A stretch of DNA of 64,000 nucleotides from Cellulophaga sp. HaHaR_3_176 (GTDB taxonomy: Bacteria > Bacteroidota > Bacteroidia > Flavobacteriales > Flavobacteriaceae), in NCBI RefSeq assembly GCF_019021925.1, contig NZ_CP058990.1, positions 2,692,001 through 2,756,000 on the forward strand, read 5' to 3'. Positions within the stretch are counted from its first letter, which is position 1. Each line of letters begins with the position of its first letter. The notes beneath the pieces were generated by a model. It had not been told where the DNA came from. It did no database searches and worked only from the letters and a program-made list of their open reading frames with translations. The translations under genes and the position numbers were made by a program. This document shows positions 1-9,311 of this stretch, one piece after another.

Positions 1-1
1 T

Positions 2-529
2 GTTAATATTGCAAAAGTAGAACCATATAGAGCTGTAACACATAATAAAGGTATTATGAACGGTATTGACGCAGTTGTTTTAGCCACAGGTAATGACTTT
101 AGAGCCATTGAAGCGGGAATACATGCATATGCAGCAAAAAACGGCTCATACACCAGCCTAACACATGCTAGTATTGACAAAGGAATATTTAAATTTTGGA
201 TTGAAATACCTCTAGCTTTAGGTACCATTGGTGGCTTAACTGGACTGCACCCTTTAGTTAAACTAGCTTTAGAAATTTTACAAAAACCTACCGCTAAAGA
301 TTTAATGCAAATTGTTGCTGTTGCAGGTCTTGCCCAAAATTTTGCTGCTGTACGTTCTTTAGTAACTACTGGTATTCAACAAGGCCATATGAAAATGCAC
401 TTGATGAATATTTTAAATCAACTGGGAGCTACTGACGATGAAAAAAACATTCTTGTAAATCATTTTAAAAAGAATACAGTAACACATAGTGGCGTAATTT
501 CTGAATTTGAAAAACTTCGCAAAAACTAA
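2..529 (+). CDS. mvaA: Hydroxymethylglutaryl-CoA reductase, C-terminal part (cut by window edge)
   Basis: The reading frame is open from base 2 and ends in TAA, giving the last ~175 residues of a class II-type HMG-CoA reductase. This enzyme interconverts HMG-CoA and mevalonate, the committed step of the mevalonate isoprenoid pathway. Visible family marks are NGIDAVVLATGNDFRAIEAG near the start, the GTIGGLTGLHP loop, and the C-terminal GIQQGHMKMH segment carrying the catalytic histidine of class II enzymes. The stop overlaps the ATG of the next gene (TAATG), so the two genes are translationally coupled. The neighbour is a GHMP kinase of the same pathway, supporting a biosynthetic rather than degradative role. 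The N-terminus lies outside the window. Confidence 0.93.
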   Translation, partial: VNIAKVEPYRAVTHNKGIMNGIDAVVLATGNDFRAIEAGIHAYAAKNGSYTSLTHASIDKGIFKFWIEIPLALGTIGGLTGLHPLVKLALEILQKPTAKDLMQIVAVAGLAQNFAAVRSLVTTGIQQGHMKMHLMNILNQLGATDDEKNILVNHFKKNTVTHSGVISEFEKLRKN

Positions 530-1437
530 TGACTAAAAAATTTTACAGCAATGGAAAGTTATTAATTACCGGAGAGTACGCTGTACTTGATGGAGCTATC
601 AGCTTAGCCATTCCAACAAAAAAAGGGCAAACATTATTAATTACTGAAAAAGATAATAATGAAATTTATTGGCAGAGTTTAGATATCACCAACAAAGAAT
701 GGTTTACTGCTGTATTTGATTTAAACTCATTAACTATTAAAACTACTAGCGATCAAGAAATTGCTAGTATATTGCAAAAAATGCTAATTGAAGCAAAAAA
801 ATTAAATTTTGATTTTTTAAACACTTCATTTGGTTATGAAATAAAGACAGAACTAGGTTTCGCTAGAGATTGGGGCTTAGGCTCTTCATCTACACTAATA
901 AACAACATTGCACAATGGGCAAAAGTAGATCCTTATACCCTTTTATGGAACTCTTTTAAAGGCAGTGGCTATGATATTGCTTGTGCTAGCAACAACACAC
1001 CTATAACATATCAATTAATTGATAAAAGACCTATCACAAGACAAATAAACTTCAATCCCACTTTTAAAGATGCAATTTATTTTATTCATTTAAATAAAAA
1101 ACAAAATAGTAGAGATGGTATTACTACATACAGAAAGGCTGAATTTGATTTAGATGCGTTTATAATAGCTATTAACAAATTAACCGAAGAATTTATTACC
1201 TGCACATATTTAGAAACCTTTCAAGATTTAATAAAAAACCATGAAGCCATAGTTTCTAAAGTTTTAAAAACACCAACAATACAAGAGCAATTATTTTATA
1301 ATTACAAAGGAGCCATTAAAAGTTTAGGTGCTTGGGGAGGCGATTTTATTATGGCTGCTGGAGATAAAAACACTCCTAATTATTTTAAAGATAAAGGATA
1401 CACTACTGTTCTTTCTTTTGATGATATGACGCTCTAG
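529..1437 (+). CDS. GYDIA-family GHMP kinase, candidate phosphomevalonate kinase
   Basis: A 302-residue small-molecule kinase of the GHMP superfamily. The N-terminus reads YSNGKLLITGEYAVLDGA, a typical GHMP substrate-site start. GLGSSSTLINN (about residue 122) is the glycine/serine-rich ATP loop, and the family-naming GSGYDIACA motif follows. GYDIA kinases occur in Bacteroidota next to HMG-CoA reductase, as here, with a TAATG overlap. The window also encodes mevalonate kinase and diphosphomevalonate decarboxylase but no recognisable phosphomevalonate kinase. I therefore infer that this protein phosphorylates phosphomevalonate; the sequence alone does not prove the substrate. A bidirectional terminator follows. 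Confidence 0.85.
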   Translation: MTKKFYSNGKLLITGEYAVLDGAISLAIPTKKGQTLLITEKDNNEIYWQSLDITNKEWFTAVFDLNSLTIKTTSDQEIASILQKMLIEAKKLNFDFLNTSFGYEIKTELGFARDWGLGSSSTLINNIAQWAKVDPYTLLWNSFKGSGYDIACASNNTPITYQLIDKRPITRQINFNPTFKDAIYFIHLNKKQNSRDGITTYRKAEFDLDAFIIAINKLTEEFITCTYLETFQDLIKNHEAIVSKVLKTPTIQEQLFYNYKGAIKSLGAWGGDFIMAAGDKNTPNYFKDKGYTTVLSFDDMTL

Positions 1438-1461
1438 AAAATGTAGCATTTATTTAAAATT

Positions 1462-1492
1462 AAAAAAACCTCCTTTAAAAGGAGGCTTTTTT
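1462..1492. terminator. Bidirectional intrinsic terminator
   Basis: An A7 tract, the inverted repeat CCTCC/GGAGG extended by TTT/AAA, then a T6 tract. It lies between the convergent GYDIA kinase gene (ends 1437) and the PpiD gene (ends 1515). It forms a U-tailed hairpin in both directions, so it likely ends both transcripts. Confidence 0.85.
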
Positions 1493-1514
1493 AATACTAT
1501 ATATTTAATCAATA

Positions 1515-3635
1515 TTAATAAAACATTGATCTGTTATCTTCTATTTCAGAACCTTCCTTTAAAGACTCATAAACAGCTGCATTTACTCTATTTACTTTCG
1601 AAGCTTTTAAAGTATTAGAAAAAGTACTATAGTTTTCTAATTTTGTAGCTTCGGTCTTTTTTGTTACAGAAACCATAAAAATACCTGTCTCACCTTCTAT
1701 AAGACCAGAGGTTTTTCCTTCGCCAAGCACATAAGCTGTACCTACTACTGCAGGCTCTCTACCAGCTCCTGGAAGGGTTGGAGATTTAACTGTTAATGCT
1801 GAAGCAGTTGATGAAGACACATTGTTATCTTTTGCAAAAGCATCAAAAGATTTGCCTTTATTATCACTTAGAATTTTAACTGCTTTTTTTTCTTTACGTA
1901 AAATAGGAAGAACAGTTGCTGAAGCATCTTCAGAAGACATTAATCCTTTTTTATATTTAGCAGTCAATTGAACAATTGCATACCCATCATTAAGATCAAA
2001 ACGCTTAATATCTCCTATTTCCGAGTCTGAATTAAATGCCCATTGCACAATACTACGTTGAGATGACAAACCAGGAAGGCTTTCATCCATAGCATTTATT
2101 TTATTAACTGGTCTAACAACATAATTTTTAGATTTTGCTAATTCTGTAAATGAACCTTCACCTTCGATAGACTCCATTTCAAACTTAGTTGCATTTTGAA
2201 ATAACATATCTATTGTTTCTCCTGAAGCTTCAATTTCTCTTTCTAAATTAGCTACTTGATATATATCTTGCTTTTCATCAACCTTAACAACGTGGAATCC
2301 AAATTCTGTTTCAACCACTCCAATTGTTCCTACTTTATTATTAAAAGCAAAATCATTAAAAGCCTGAACCATTCTACCTTCTTGGAAAAAACCTAAATCT
2401 CCACCTCTTGGCGCAGAAGGCCCTTCTGAATTCGTTTTTGCTAATTCAGCAAAATCAGCATCAGATTTTTTAGCTTCAGATAAAATTTCTTTAGCTTTTT
2501 TCTCTGCTTCTTCTTTTGTTCTAATTACATCATCACCTGCAGATTGAGAACCTACATATGTAATTAAGATATGACTAGCTTTTACATTACCACCCTCTTT
2601 ACGACCTGTTAATTTTGTAACTTTATAAGAATCACCATCACGGTAAGGACCATAAATCCCACCTATTGGAAGAGCAATTATACTATCAGCAAATTTTGAT
2701 GGTAAATTACTTTTTGGATTATATATAGTATCAAACTTTGAATCAGAATTAATATCTAAAAAAGCTGCGATATTTGTTGTATTTCTAAAACCGGCTTCTG
2801 TTACAGTTTCCTTTGTTGTTTCATTAAAAACTTGTTTATCCGATAAAAGCTTTTCAATATTTGCTTTTACTAAATTCTCATCTTCTAAAGAAGCTTTCTC
2901 TTGAAAATATACAAATTGAATATCTCTACTATCTTCTTGCTTGAAATTATCTTTATGCTTGTTAACATAAGACTCTATTTCGCTTTTTGAAATAGCGATT
3001 GTACTATCTGCTATTGAAGAATAAGGTACACGAACATATTTTATATCTAACTTATCATTAGTTAATTTATAATCTAATTCTCCTTCTTTCAAAGTTGTAC
3101 CTACACCTGATCTAATTAAGTTATAATAAATTTGCTCTTTAGCCGCATTTATAATTGCTGCTTCAGTTTGCAACCAATCTTGGTAACCTGCTGCGTTGTT
3201 TTCTTTTAAATCAGAAACAAATTCGATAAATTTATTTTCATCAAAAACACCATTTTCATTCAAGAATTGAGGTAACTGAGAATATGTAGGGTTTGTTTTT
3301 AAAAATTCTACAATTTGATCATGCTCTACAGATATGCCTAGCTCATCAAATTGTTTTTCTAAAATTGCATTTCTAACTTCTTGTTCGTAAACACTATTTA
3401 CTACTTGCATAGAAGAAGCATTAGCGCCATAGTTTCTAGAAGCTGCATCTACTTTTTGTCTAAACTCATCAATAGAAATACTTTCACCATCTACCTCAGC
3501 TATAGCTGAACCTACCTTATCGCCTGAAAATGTATTTGCACTAAATATACCAGATATTACAAATGCAAATAAAGCTAAACCAATGATTAAGATTAAAATG
3601 GTTGTCTTCTTTCTTATTTTATCTAAAATTGCCAT
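1515..3635 (-). CDS. PpiD/SurA-like periplasmic peptidyl-prolyl isomerase (membrane-anchored foldase)
   Basis: A 706-residue protein with a short cytoplasmic stretch, one N-terminal membrane helix (TTILILIIGLALFAFVISG), then a long extracytoplasmic region. Residues ~40-190 resemble the SurA_N/PpiD chaperone domain. A parvulin domain sits at about residues 345-460, recognised by VKASHILITY, GPSAPRGGDLGFF and TEFGFHVVKV. The C-terminal third is a second, less conserved foldase-like region. The architecture matches PpiD, which helps newly secreted envelope proteins fold at the inner membrane. It is the last gene of the minus-strand run that starts at coaX and also holds lptC and outer-membrane proteins, consistent with an envelope-biogenesis role. 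The gap to the CNNM gene is 93 bp. Confidence 0.88.
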   Translation of the reverse strand: MAILDKIRKKTTILILIIGLALFAFVISGIFSANTFSGDKVGSAIAEVDGESISIDEFRQKVDAASRNYGANASSMQVVNSVYEQEVRNAILEKQFDELGISVEHDQIVEFLKTNPTYSQLPQFLNENGVFDENKFIEFVSDLKENNAAGYQDWLQTEAAIINAAKEQIYYNLIRSGVGTTLKEGELDYKLTNDKLDIKYVRVPYSSIADSTIAISKSEIESYVNKHKDNFKQEDSRDIQFVYFQEKASLEDENLVKANIEKLLSDKQVFNETTKETVTEAGFRNTTNIAAFLDINSDSKFDTIYNPKSNLPSKFADSIIALPIGGIYGPYRDGDSYKVTKLTGRKEGGNVKASHILITYVGSQSAGDDVIRTKEEAEKKAKEILSEAKKSDADFAELAKTNSEGPSAPRGGDLGFFQEGRMVQAFNDFAFNNKVGTIGVVETEFGFHVVKVDEKQDIYQVANLEREIEASGETIDMLFQNATKFEMESIEGEGSFTELAKSKNYVVRPVNKINAMDESLPGLSSQRSIVQWAFNSDSEIGDIKRFDLNDGYAIVQLTAKYKKGLMSSEDASATVLPILRKEKKAVKILSDNKGKSFDAFAKDNNVSSSTASALTVKSPTLPGAGREPAVVGTAYVLGEGKTSGLIEGETGIFMVSVTKKTEATKLENYSTFSNTLKASKVNRVNAAVYESLKEGSEIEDNRSMFY

Positions 3636-3728
3636 TATTATATTCTATTTTGTATCAGTCGACGAAAATACCATTTTTCTTTCAAATACTAAAGACAAAA
3701 AAAAAGATAATAAAATCATCATTAAAAA

Positions 3729-5015
3729 TTACTCTTTATCAAGTATTTCAAGGGATACCAAATCTATTTTAGTATTAGAAACCTCAAGAATTGTAAATTG
3801 GAAGTTTTGAATTCTTATTTCTGTATTCTGTTCTGGTATTTCGCCTGTTTCGTTTACTATTAAACCCCCTAATGTTCCGTATTCATCACTTTCAGGAAGT
3901 TCCAGCTTATAGTTTTCATTTACATAATCAACATCTAAACGTGCCGAGAATTTAAATATAGCTTCTCCGATTTGTTCTTCAATTAAATCTGTTTTATCGT
4001 GCTCATCTTCTATTTCTCCAAAAAGCTCTTCTACAATATCTTCTACCGTCATAACTCCCGAAGTGCCGCCATACTCGTCTAAAACAACAGCCATACTCTT
4101 TCTTCTCTTTATTAGATTATTAAGAATATCATTTATAAGCATTGTTTCTGGCACAAATTCTACAGGCATCAAAACACTTTTAATTGTTTTTGGCTTCTTA
4201 AACAACTCATAGGAGTGTACATAGCCAATAACATTATCAATAGTATCTTTATAGACTAGTATTTTCGAATACCCTGTTTCGGTAAATCTTTTAAGTAAGT
4301 TCTTAGGAGTCTCATGTAATTCAACAGCTTCAATTTCTGTTCTAGGAACCATTACATCTCTTGCTTTAACAGCTGCAAATTCTAAAGCATTTTGAAAAAT
4401 TTGAATTTCAGAATCTACCTCATCCTCTTCTTCAACAGTTTCCATTTGCTCATTAATATAATCGCCAAGTTCTATTTTACTAAAAGCAAATTGAACCTCA
4501 TCACCATCCGTCTTAAAAAATACTTTAAGAATTATGTCTGATATTTTGATTACAAAGTCTGATATTAATGAGAAAAACACATAAAAGAAATACGCCGGTA
4601 GCGCCAATACTTTTAACAAAGTATTTGAATAAATTTGAAAAAGTACTTTAGGCAAGAATTCTGCTGTTAACAATATTACCAATGTAGATATAATTGTTTG
4701 GGTAATTAAGCTAAAGTCTGTCAATAAAAGATTTAGAAATTGACTTGAAGTGTTTTCAAATGTTAAAAACCACTTCATCAATACTTCACCCATATACAAC
4801 CCATAAACAACAAGGGCTATATTATTACCAATAAGCATTGTAGCAATAAATTTAGATGGTTTTTTAGTAAGCCTACTTAAAATTTTAGCTAAAAAACCTT
4901 CTTGCTTTTTTTCTATTTCAATGTGAATTTTATTTGCTGATATAAACGCAATTTCCATTCCTGAAAAAAAAGCAGAAAGTAATAAACAGACAACAATGAT
5001 AATTATGTCTCCCAC
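3729..5015 (-). CDS. CNNM/CorC-type hemolysin-family membrane protein (DUF21 + CBS pair + CorC_HlyC)
   Basis: A 428-residue protein. The first ~190 residues form the DUF21/CNNM membrane domain with several hydrophobic helices and the SAFFSGMEIAFIS start. Residues ~205-320 form a CBS pair, seen as ARDVMVPRTEIEAVE and SMAVVLDEYGGTSGVMTVED. The last ~90 residues are a CorC_HlyC domain. CNNM proteins are linked to Mg2+/Co2+ transport or homeostasis; substrate is not deducible here. Translation starts at GTG, whose G is the last base of the preceding gene's TAG stop, so the two are coupled. GldE has the same domain order but normally neighbours gldD and ssb, which are absent here. Confidence 0.88.
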   Translation of the reverse strand: MGDIIIIVVCLLLSAFFSGMEIAFISANKIHIEIEKKQEGFLAKILSRLTKKPSKFIATMLIGNNIALVVYGLYMGEVLMKWFLTFENTSSQFLNLLLTDFSLITQTIISTLVILLTAEFLPKVLFQIYSNTLLKVLALPAYFFYVFFSLISDFVIKISDIILKVFFKTDGDEVQFAFSKIELGDYINEQMETVEEEDEVDSEIQIFQNALEFAAVKARDVMVPRTEIEAVELHETPKNLLKRFTETGYSKILVYKDTIDNVIGYVHSYELFKKPKTIKSVLMPVEFVPETMLINDILNNLIKRRKSMAVVLDEYGGTSGVMTVEDIVEELFGEIEDEHDKTDLIEEQIGEAIFKFSARLDVDYVNENYKLELPESDEYGTLGGLIVNETGEIPEQNTEIRIQNFQFTILEVSNTKIDLVSLEILDKE

Positions 5016-5221
5016 TACTCTTGTTTATTATTTTGCTTATAATTCTCGAATTTTTTTCTGTAATTTCTTCTAAATAAAAACATACCTATTGACACTATAG
5101 TGAAAAATATAAATATATATGCAAATTGACGATCTACATTCCAATCTGCATATACACGGTATAATGCTATAAATGCAACTATCAAATATAAGTACTCTGT
5201 GTATTTTAATATTTTAACCAT
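5015..5221 (-). CDS. Small conserved membrane protein of the lptC-CNNM operon
   Basis: A 68-residue protein of unknown function. It has two hydrophobic stretches (YLYLIVAFIALYRVYADW and YIFIFFTIVSIGMFLF) joined by a short charged loop, and a basic C-terminal tail, so it is probably a two-helix inner-membrane protein. I choose the ATG at 5221 over the in-frame TTG one codon upstream. Its start overlaps the end of lptC by 8 bases and its stop overlaps the start of the CNNM gene, so it is tightly coupled to both. No known family was recognised. Confidence 0.75.
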   Translation of the reverse strand: MVKILKYTEYLYLIVAFIALYRVYADWNVDRQFAYIFIFFTIVSIGMFLFRRNYRKKFENYKQNNKQE

Positions 5222-5825
5222 CAATATCTTCTTTTATTACTTTATAACCATCACCTGTTTTATGGGCATTTAAAATGGTGAAATCTCTATTAAAATCCAT
5301 TCCTTCTCCATGAATAAGAGTTCCATCTTTTTGATCTGAAAATTTGAATTTTTCTTGTGTAAAAATCCATTGGTTTACTTGGTCATAATACAATTGTGGA
5401 GTTTCTAACAACTTACCATCTTGCATTTTTATAACCACATTACCTTGCAAATCTATAATATTTGTACCAGAATATATAATTCCATAATCTGCTGTAATTG
5501 TACTTTTAGCACCTTCTTTATCAAAAAAATCGACTTGTAAGCCATTAGGAAAAGTTCGATAAGGAAAAGATAAATTTTCAAAATCTTCACAAACCTCACC
5601 TGTTAATACAGCTACTTTTTTAGTTTCAGCAACTTCTTCTGATGACATTGCTTCTAAAGTTTCTGTATAAATAAGTTTATAGTTTTCGGCAACGCCTTGC
5701 GGAAATTTATTTTTCTTTGCTTCTTCACCTATTCTTTCATAACTGTCTTTACAAGCAAAAAAAAGCATTGCCGTAGAACAAACTACAGCAATGCTTTTTA
5801 AATTATATAAACTTTTTTTAATCAT
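5214..5825 (-). CDS. lptC: LptC, LPS-export periplasmic bridge protein (lipoprotein form)
   Basis: A 203-residue protein with an N-terminal signal ending in LFFAC (Cys25), a lipobox, so it is probably lipid-anchored rather than held by a helix as in E. coli. The body has the OstA/LptC beta-jellyroll pattern: LPNGLQVDFFDKEG-like strand, ADYGIIYSGTNIIDLQGNV, then QLYYDQVNQWIFTQEKFKF and GEGMDFNRDF. LptC passes lipopolysaccharide from LptB2FG to LptA on its way to the outer membrane. The gene lies between a TPR gene (1 base gap) and the small membrane protein gene (overlap), an order I recognise as common in Flavobacteriaceae. Confidence 0.85.
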   Translation of the reverse strand: MIKKSLYNLKSIAVVCSTAMLFFACKDSYERIGEEAKKNKFPQGVAENYKLIYTETLEAMSSEEVAETKKVAVLTGEVCEDFENLSFPYRTFPNGLQVDFFDKEGAKSTITADYGIIYSGTNIIDLQGNVVIKMQDGKLLETPQLYYDQVNQWIFTQEKFKFSDQKDGTLIHGEGMDFNRDFTILNAHKTGDGYKVIKEDIDG

Positions 5826-5826
5826 C

Positions 5827-7197
5827 TTATAAGTTAGGCACTTTTATGCTACCACCTACCCAACAACTAAAGGTAACAGTTTTACCTGACATTCCTGAAC
5901 TAAAGATCATTTCTTTAGAAGGAGCTTTACCCATATAACTATTTACAGCTTGGCTAGATTTACTACTTAATGATGGATCTACTCTACCTGCTTGGCGAGC
6001 TACATCAGCAGCTTTCCAATAAATAGCTCTTTTTTCGAATGCAGTTGAACCACAATCATTAGCACTTCTAGCATATAAATTTGCTATTAGTAAATAAGCT
6101 TTACCGTTAGATGAATTTGCATCGATTGCTTTTTGAGCATATGATCTAGCAGATGATCTACTACCACTTCTTGAGTTAATTGTTGCAACTTTATAAAGTA
6201 ATTCAGATTTTTTAAATGAATCAGACTCTAAATCAATTGCTTTATTAAAGTTAGATAATGCAGCACTTTTGTTTCCAGCTTTATTTTCTAAAAGACCTAA
6301 ATACACATAAAGATCTGCTGTTGGCTCTAATGCTAATTGAGCATCAATTAACTGCTTAAACATAGGATCATCAGTACACTCTTTGTTGTACATTCTATTC
6401 ACCGCTCTTTTTATCCAAGAGATATCCGTTTTCTTTTCTTCAAAACTCTTTTGATATAAAGGAATTAAGTTAGAACATTCAGCTAAAGCTCCTAATTTAG
6501 AATCGATACTACCTTCAATTTTACCATAGATTTCTGAATTTTGACTATAAGCCTTCAAATATCTTTTTTCTTTAGAAGTAATTGTACCCGCATCTTCTTT
6601 AGGTAACAACTGAGTAATCTTATCTGTAAGTTTTTTGTTTTCAATACCTATTTTTTCAATAACGCTATCGTAAGCATCAAAAACTTCTTGTAAGTCTTTA
6701 GAACCTGCATTATGTAAATCTACATATAATGAAAAGTAAAGATAAAGAGCTTTAGGATTACTAAAGTTTGCATAATCTTCTTTAAAAGCTTTATCTAAAA
6801 CATCAAAAACTTCTTGATCAGAACCCATTTTCTCATCATTCATTAATAATGCCTTATCAATAAGAACAGTAGCTACAGGAAATTTATCTGCAAAGTGTAC
6901 TCTACTTGCATCATACATTGCCATTAATTCAGTAATAAAAGCTGTTTTTTCTGCTCCTTCTGCTTTCTCTACTTTATATTTTAATATTTTTTCTCCGTAA
7001 ATAAAGTTTGCTTTATTTAATGCTGGGCAGTTTTCATATACCATTTTCCATGGCGTATAAGCTGCATCGTAATTTTTCACTTTTACGTGCTCAGAATATA
7101 TAGATAAATTTGTGTTACATTCCGGATTACCCTGTGCAACCATTGTGCTTAAAAAACCGAAAACTGCAATTGCTCCGATATAAAATTTCTTTTTCAT
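5827..7197 (-). CDS. Secreted tetratricopeptide-repeat protein
   Basis: A 456-residue protein with a cleavable-looking signal peptide (KKKFYIGAIAVFGFLSTMVAQG). The C-terminal half carries TPR-like helical pairs, for example ADLYVYLGLLENKAGNKSAA, SELLYKVATINSRSGSRSSA and GKAYLLIANLYARSAND. The tail ends in a beta-like stretch GKTVTFSCWVGGSIKVPNL. It lies between an outer-membrane protein gene and lptC on the same strand with gaps of 17 bp and 1 bp. A role as a periplasmic or outer-membrane-associated scaffold is inferred from the signal, the repeats and the neighbours. No catalytic motif was seen. Confidence 0.8.
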   Translation of the reverse strand: MKKKFYIGAIAVFGFLSTMVAQGNPECNTNLSIYSEHVKVKNYDAAYTPWKMVYENCPALNKANFIYGEKILKYKVEKAEGAEKTAFITELMAMYDASRVHFADKFPVATVLIDKALLMNDEKMGSDQEVFDVLDKAFKEDYANFSNPKALYLYFSLYVDLHNAGSKDLQEVFDAYDSVIEKIGIENKKLTDKITQLLPKEDAGTITSKEKRYLKAYSQNSEIYGKIEGSIDSKLGALAECSNLIPLYQKSFEEKKTDISWIKRAVNRMYNKECTDDPMFKQLIDAQLALEPTADLYVYLGLLENKAGNKSAALSNFNKAIDLESDSFKKSELLYKVATINSRSGSRSSARSYAQKAIDANSSNGKAYLLIANLYARSANDCGSTAFEKRAIYWKAADVARQAGRVDPSLSSKSSQAVNSYMGKAPSKEMIFSSGMSGKTVTFSCWVGGSIKVPNL

Positions 7198-7214
7198 GAT
7201 CTAGTATTTAATGG

Positions 7215-8480
7215 TTAATTAATTTTTGTTTTTCTGAACCATTTATCATTTAATGATAGTCCAACATTAATTTTAAAATAATTTTCTTCAATAAGTCCAG
7301 CTTCGATAGTCCCTCTCTTTCCTATTTCAAACCCTATGTTAAGATTGGAAATACTTCTGCCCATTGGTAACCCTGTTCCAAAAGTTATGCCAAAGTCATT
7401 TATCTCTTCGTTATTAACTGTCATTCCTGAGTTAGACATTCTAACACCAGCCCTATATGTTACACGACTAAGGTAACTAGTAAATGAAGAATAGTCTGGG
7501 ATATAATACCCTCCTATTGAAACTGATGTTGCATCAGAATATGTTACATTACTCGCATCGAAAAAATCATTTTCATAATCTCCTAAATCTTGAAAACTAT
7601 ACTCTGCTCCTGCAAACCATTTCAAATCTTCGCCAATACCTAGTCCGAACGTTATAATTGTAGGAACTCTTATTTCAGTTGACTTTAACCCTTGCGAGGC
7701 TAAATCAGATTCGTAAACTTCTACATCAATACCATTAACTCTAGAAAAAGAACCTATTGTTTGAGTATTTTCTGAATTTAAATTTAATTGCGTATCAAAC
7801 CCAACAGTACTATACACTCTATACTTTTCATTAAGCTTGGGTGAAAAATTCATTCTGTAGTTAAAATCAAAACCATTAACAGTTGATTCTCTCCTATCTA
7901 AAGTACCGTATTGAGCTGTCGATAAAGATTGAACCCTAGTAGTATTTATCGTACCAAAATTATAATTCAAAGTCACACCAACGCTTAAATCATCAGTAAT
8001 AGCATACCCTGTAGATAGATAAGCTCTATTTAATCCCCCATCACCTGTGTATTCGTTAGTTAACGTAGTGTCATCAGTATTAGTTATTGTAGAACTTAAG
8101 TCATAACCGACAGAAGAATATGGCATTATACCAAAACCAACAGCTGCCCTACTACTAACAGGAAAACCTATTGATAAATAATCTAGATTTGTAACAGAGG
8201 CATTGTCATTAGCATCTGCACTTTTAAGACTTGATCTTTTTTGAGAAATACCAGCAGAATAAGTTGTTAACCTTAATTTGCTATAAGCTGCAGGGTTTTT
8301 TAAATTGATATGAATGCTATCCGCATGCATACTAACGCCTCCCATCATTTGATTATCGATTGTACTAGTGGTTCTTAAATCACCTAATCCAAAGTAAGAA
8401 TATGGAGATGATGTACCATTTTGAGCACTTAACCCCCAAGAGGCGAAACACACTATTGCAACTACTATTTTTCTGATCAT
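7215..8480 (-). CDS. Outer-membrane beta-barrel protein, FadL/OmpP1-like
   Basis: A 421-residue protein with a signal peptide (IRKIVVAIVCFASWGLSAQ). Alternating aromatic/hydrophobic strands run throughout and it ends in a barrel-like strand. The mature N-terminus NGTSSPYSYFGLGDL and the internal LKNPAAYSKL resemble the plugged N-terminal region of FadL/OmpP1-type hydrophobic-compound channels, where the N-P-A signature is common. This is a family resemblance, not proof of fatty-acid transport. It sits 3 bp from coaX and 17 bp from the TPR gene, inside the coaX-lptC envelope operon. Confidence 0.72.
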   Translation of the reverse strand: MIRKIVVAIVCFASWGLSAQNGTSSPYSYFGLGDLRTTSTIDNQMMGGVSMHADSIHINLKNPAAYSKLRLTTYSAGISQKRSSLKSADANDNASVTNLDYLSIGFPVSSRAAVGFGIMPYSSVGYDLSSTITNTDDTTLTNEYTGDGGLNRAYLSTGYAITDDLSVGVTLNYNFGTINTTRVQSLSTAQYGTLDRRESTVNGFDFNYRMNFSPKLNEKYRVYSTVGFDTQLNLNSENTQTIGSFSRVNGIDVEVYESDLASQGLKSTEIRVPTIITFGLGIGEDLKWFAGAEYSFQDLGDYENDFFDASNVTYSDATSVSIGGYYIPDYSSFTSYLSRVTYRAGVRMSNSGMTVNNEEINDFGITFGTGLPMGRSISNLNIGFEIGKRGTIEAGLIEENYFKINVGLSLNDKWFRKTKIN

Positions 8481-8483
8481 TTA

Positions 8484-9209
8484 CTATTTATTGTAATCCA
8501 ACAAGTAATTTAATCCTTCGAGAAGAAATTTTGGAGTGGCAAATATGGTATTTTTTGTTCGTTTTGACAAGAATAGAGCATCACCTCCTGTTAAAAAAAT
8601 TGTTAAATCTTTAAAACGCTGCTCATATTGAGCTATAATAGCGTTTATTTCTCCGGAAATACCATTAACAACGCCGCTATGAATACTACTATTTGTAGAA
8701 TTTCCTATAAAATCAATTATATCTTCAGCTTGTAACAATGGTAATTTTGACGTCTGTTGATGCAATGCTTTATATCTCATATTTAAACCTAAAGATATAG
8801 CGCCACCTAAATACTCCCCATAATCGTTCACCAAATCATAAGTTATACACGTACCTGCATCAATCACCAAAGTATTACCGTTGGGATTATGATAAAATGC
8901 AGCTGTTGCTAAAGCAATACGATCTACACCAAGTGTTTCTGGCGTTGCATATGAGTTTTTAAAAGGTGTTTTTGATTTTGAAGTTAAGAGATGAACCTTA
9001 CAAAAAAGACCAACTACTGCAATTTCTTTTTTATCAAGAGCACCAACAGAAGAAATTATAGCGTGTGTAATTTCAGGAAACTCTTTAAATATAGATTTAA
9101 CCTTCAAAACAAAATTTGAAAGCTCAAATTGCTCATGGTGCAATTCTTTTTTTAAATCATATACCGATGTCTTAATCAGGGTATTACCCGCGTCAATTAT
9201 TAAATTCAT
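8484..9209 (-). CDS. coaX: Type III pantothenate kinase
   Basis: A 241-residue enzyme that phosphorylates pantothenate, the first step of coenzyme A synthesis. It has the ASKHA-fold phosphate motif LIIDAGNTLIKTSVYD at the N-terminus, the central GVDRIALATAAFYHNP, the second nucleotide motif TLVIDAGTCITYD, and GGAISLGLNMR. Type III kinases bind ATP weakly, usually need a monovalent cation and are not inhibited by CoA. I use the ATG at 9209; the in-frame TTG 15 bases upstream would add five unconserved residues before the MNLIIDAGNT start. It is the first gene of the minus-strand envelope operon. Confidence 0.93.
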   Translation of the reverse strand: MNLIIDAGNTLIKTSVYDLKKELHHEQFELSNFVLKVKSIFKEFPEITHAIISSVGALDKKEIAVVGLFCKVHLLTSKSKTPFKNSYATPETLGVDRIALATAAFYHNPNGNTLVIDAGTCITYDLVNDYGEYLGGAISLGLNMRYKALHQQTSKLPLLQAEDIIDFIGNSTNSSIHSGVVNGISGEINAIIAQYEQRFKDLTIFLTGGDALFLSKRTKNTIFATPKFLLEGLNYLLDYNK

Positions 9210-9262
9210 ACCACAAAGTTGCAAAAATGTAAAAAAACATTACACTTTTTTTTCGTTTTTTA

Positions 9263-9293
9263 TTTGGATATATTAAAATTGAAAGTATATTTG
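9263..9293 (+). promoter_or_regulatory. Bacteroidota-type promoter of tRNA-Phe
   Basis: TTTG at 9263-9266, a 19-base spacer, and TATATTTG at 9286-9293. This fits the Bacteroidota consensus TTTG (-33) and TAnnTTTG (-7) recognised by the primary sigma factor. The mature tRNA starts 18 bases downstream. Confidence 0.85.
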
Positions 9294-9311
9294 CAGCCGC
9301 TTAACGGCTCT

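Noticed and set aside
3583-3810. Plus-strand ORF between the PpiD and CNNM genes
   Set aside because: It is antisense to the PpiD N-terminus and CNNM C-terminus, low-complexity and without family resemblance.
3729-5015. CNNM/CorC protein as gliding-motility GldE
   Set aside because: The domain order fits, but the usual neighbours gldD and ssb are absent and lptC/coaX genes surround it.
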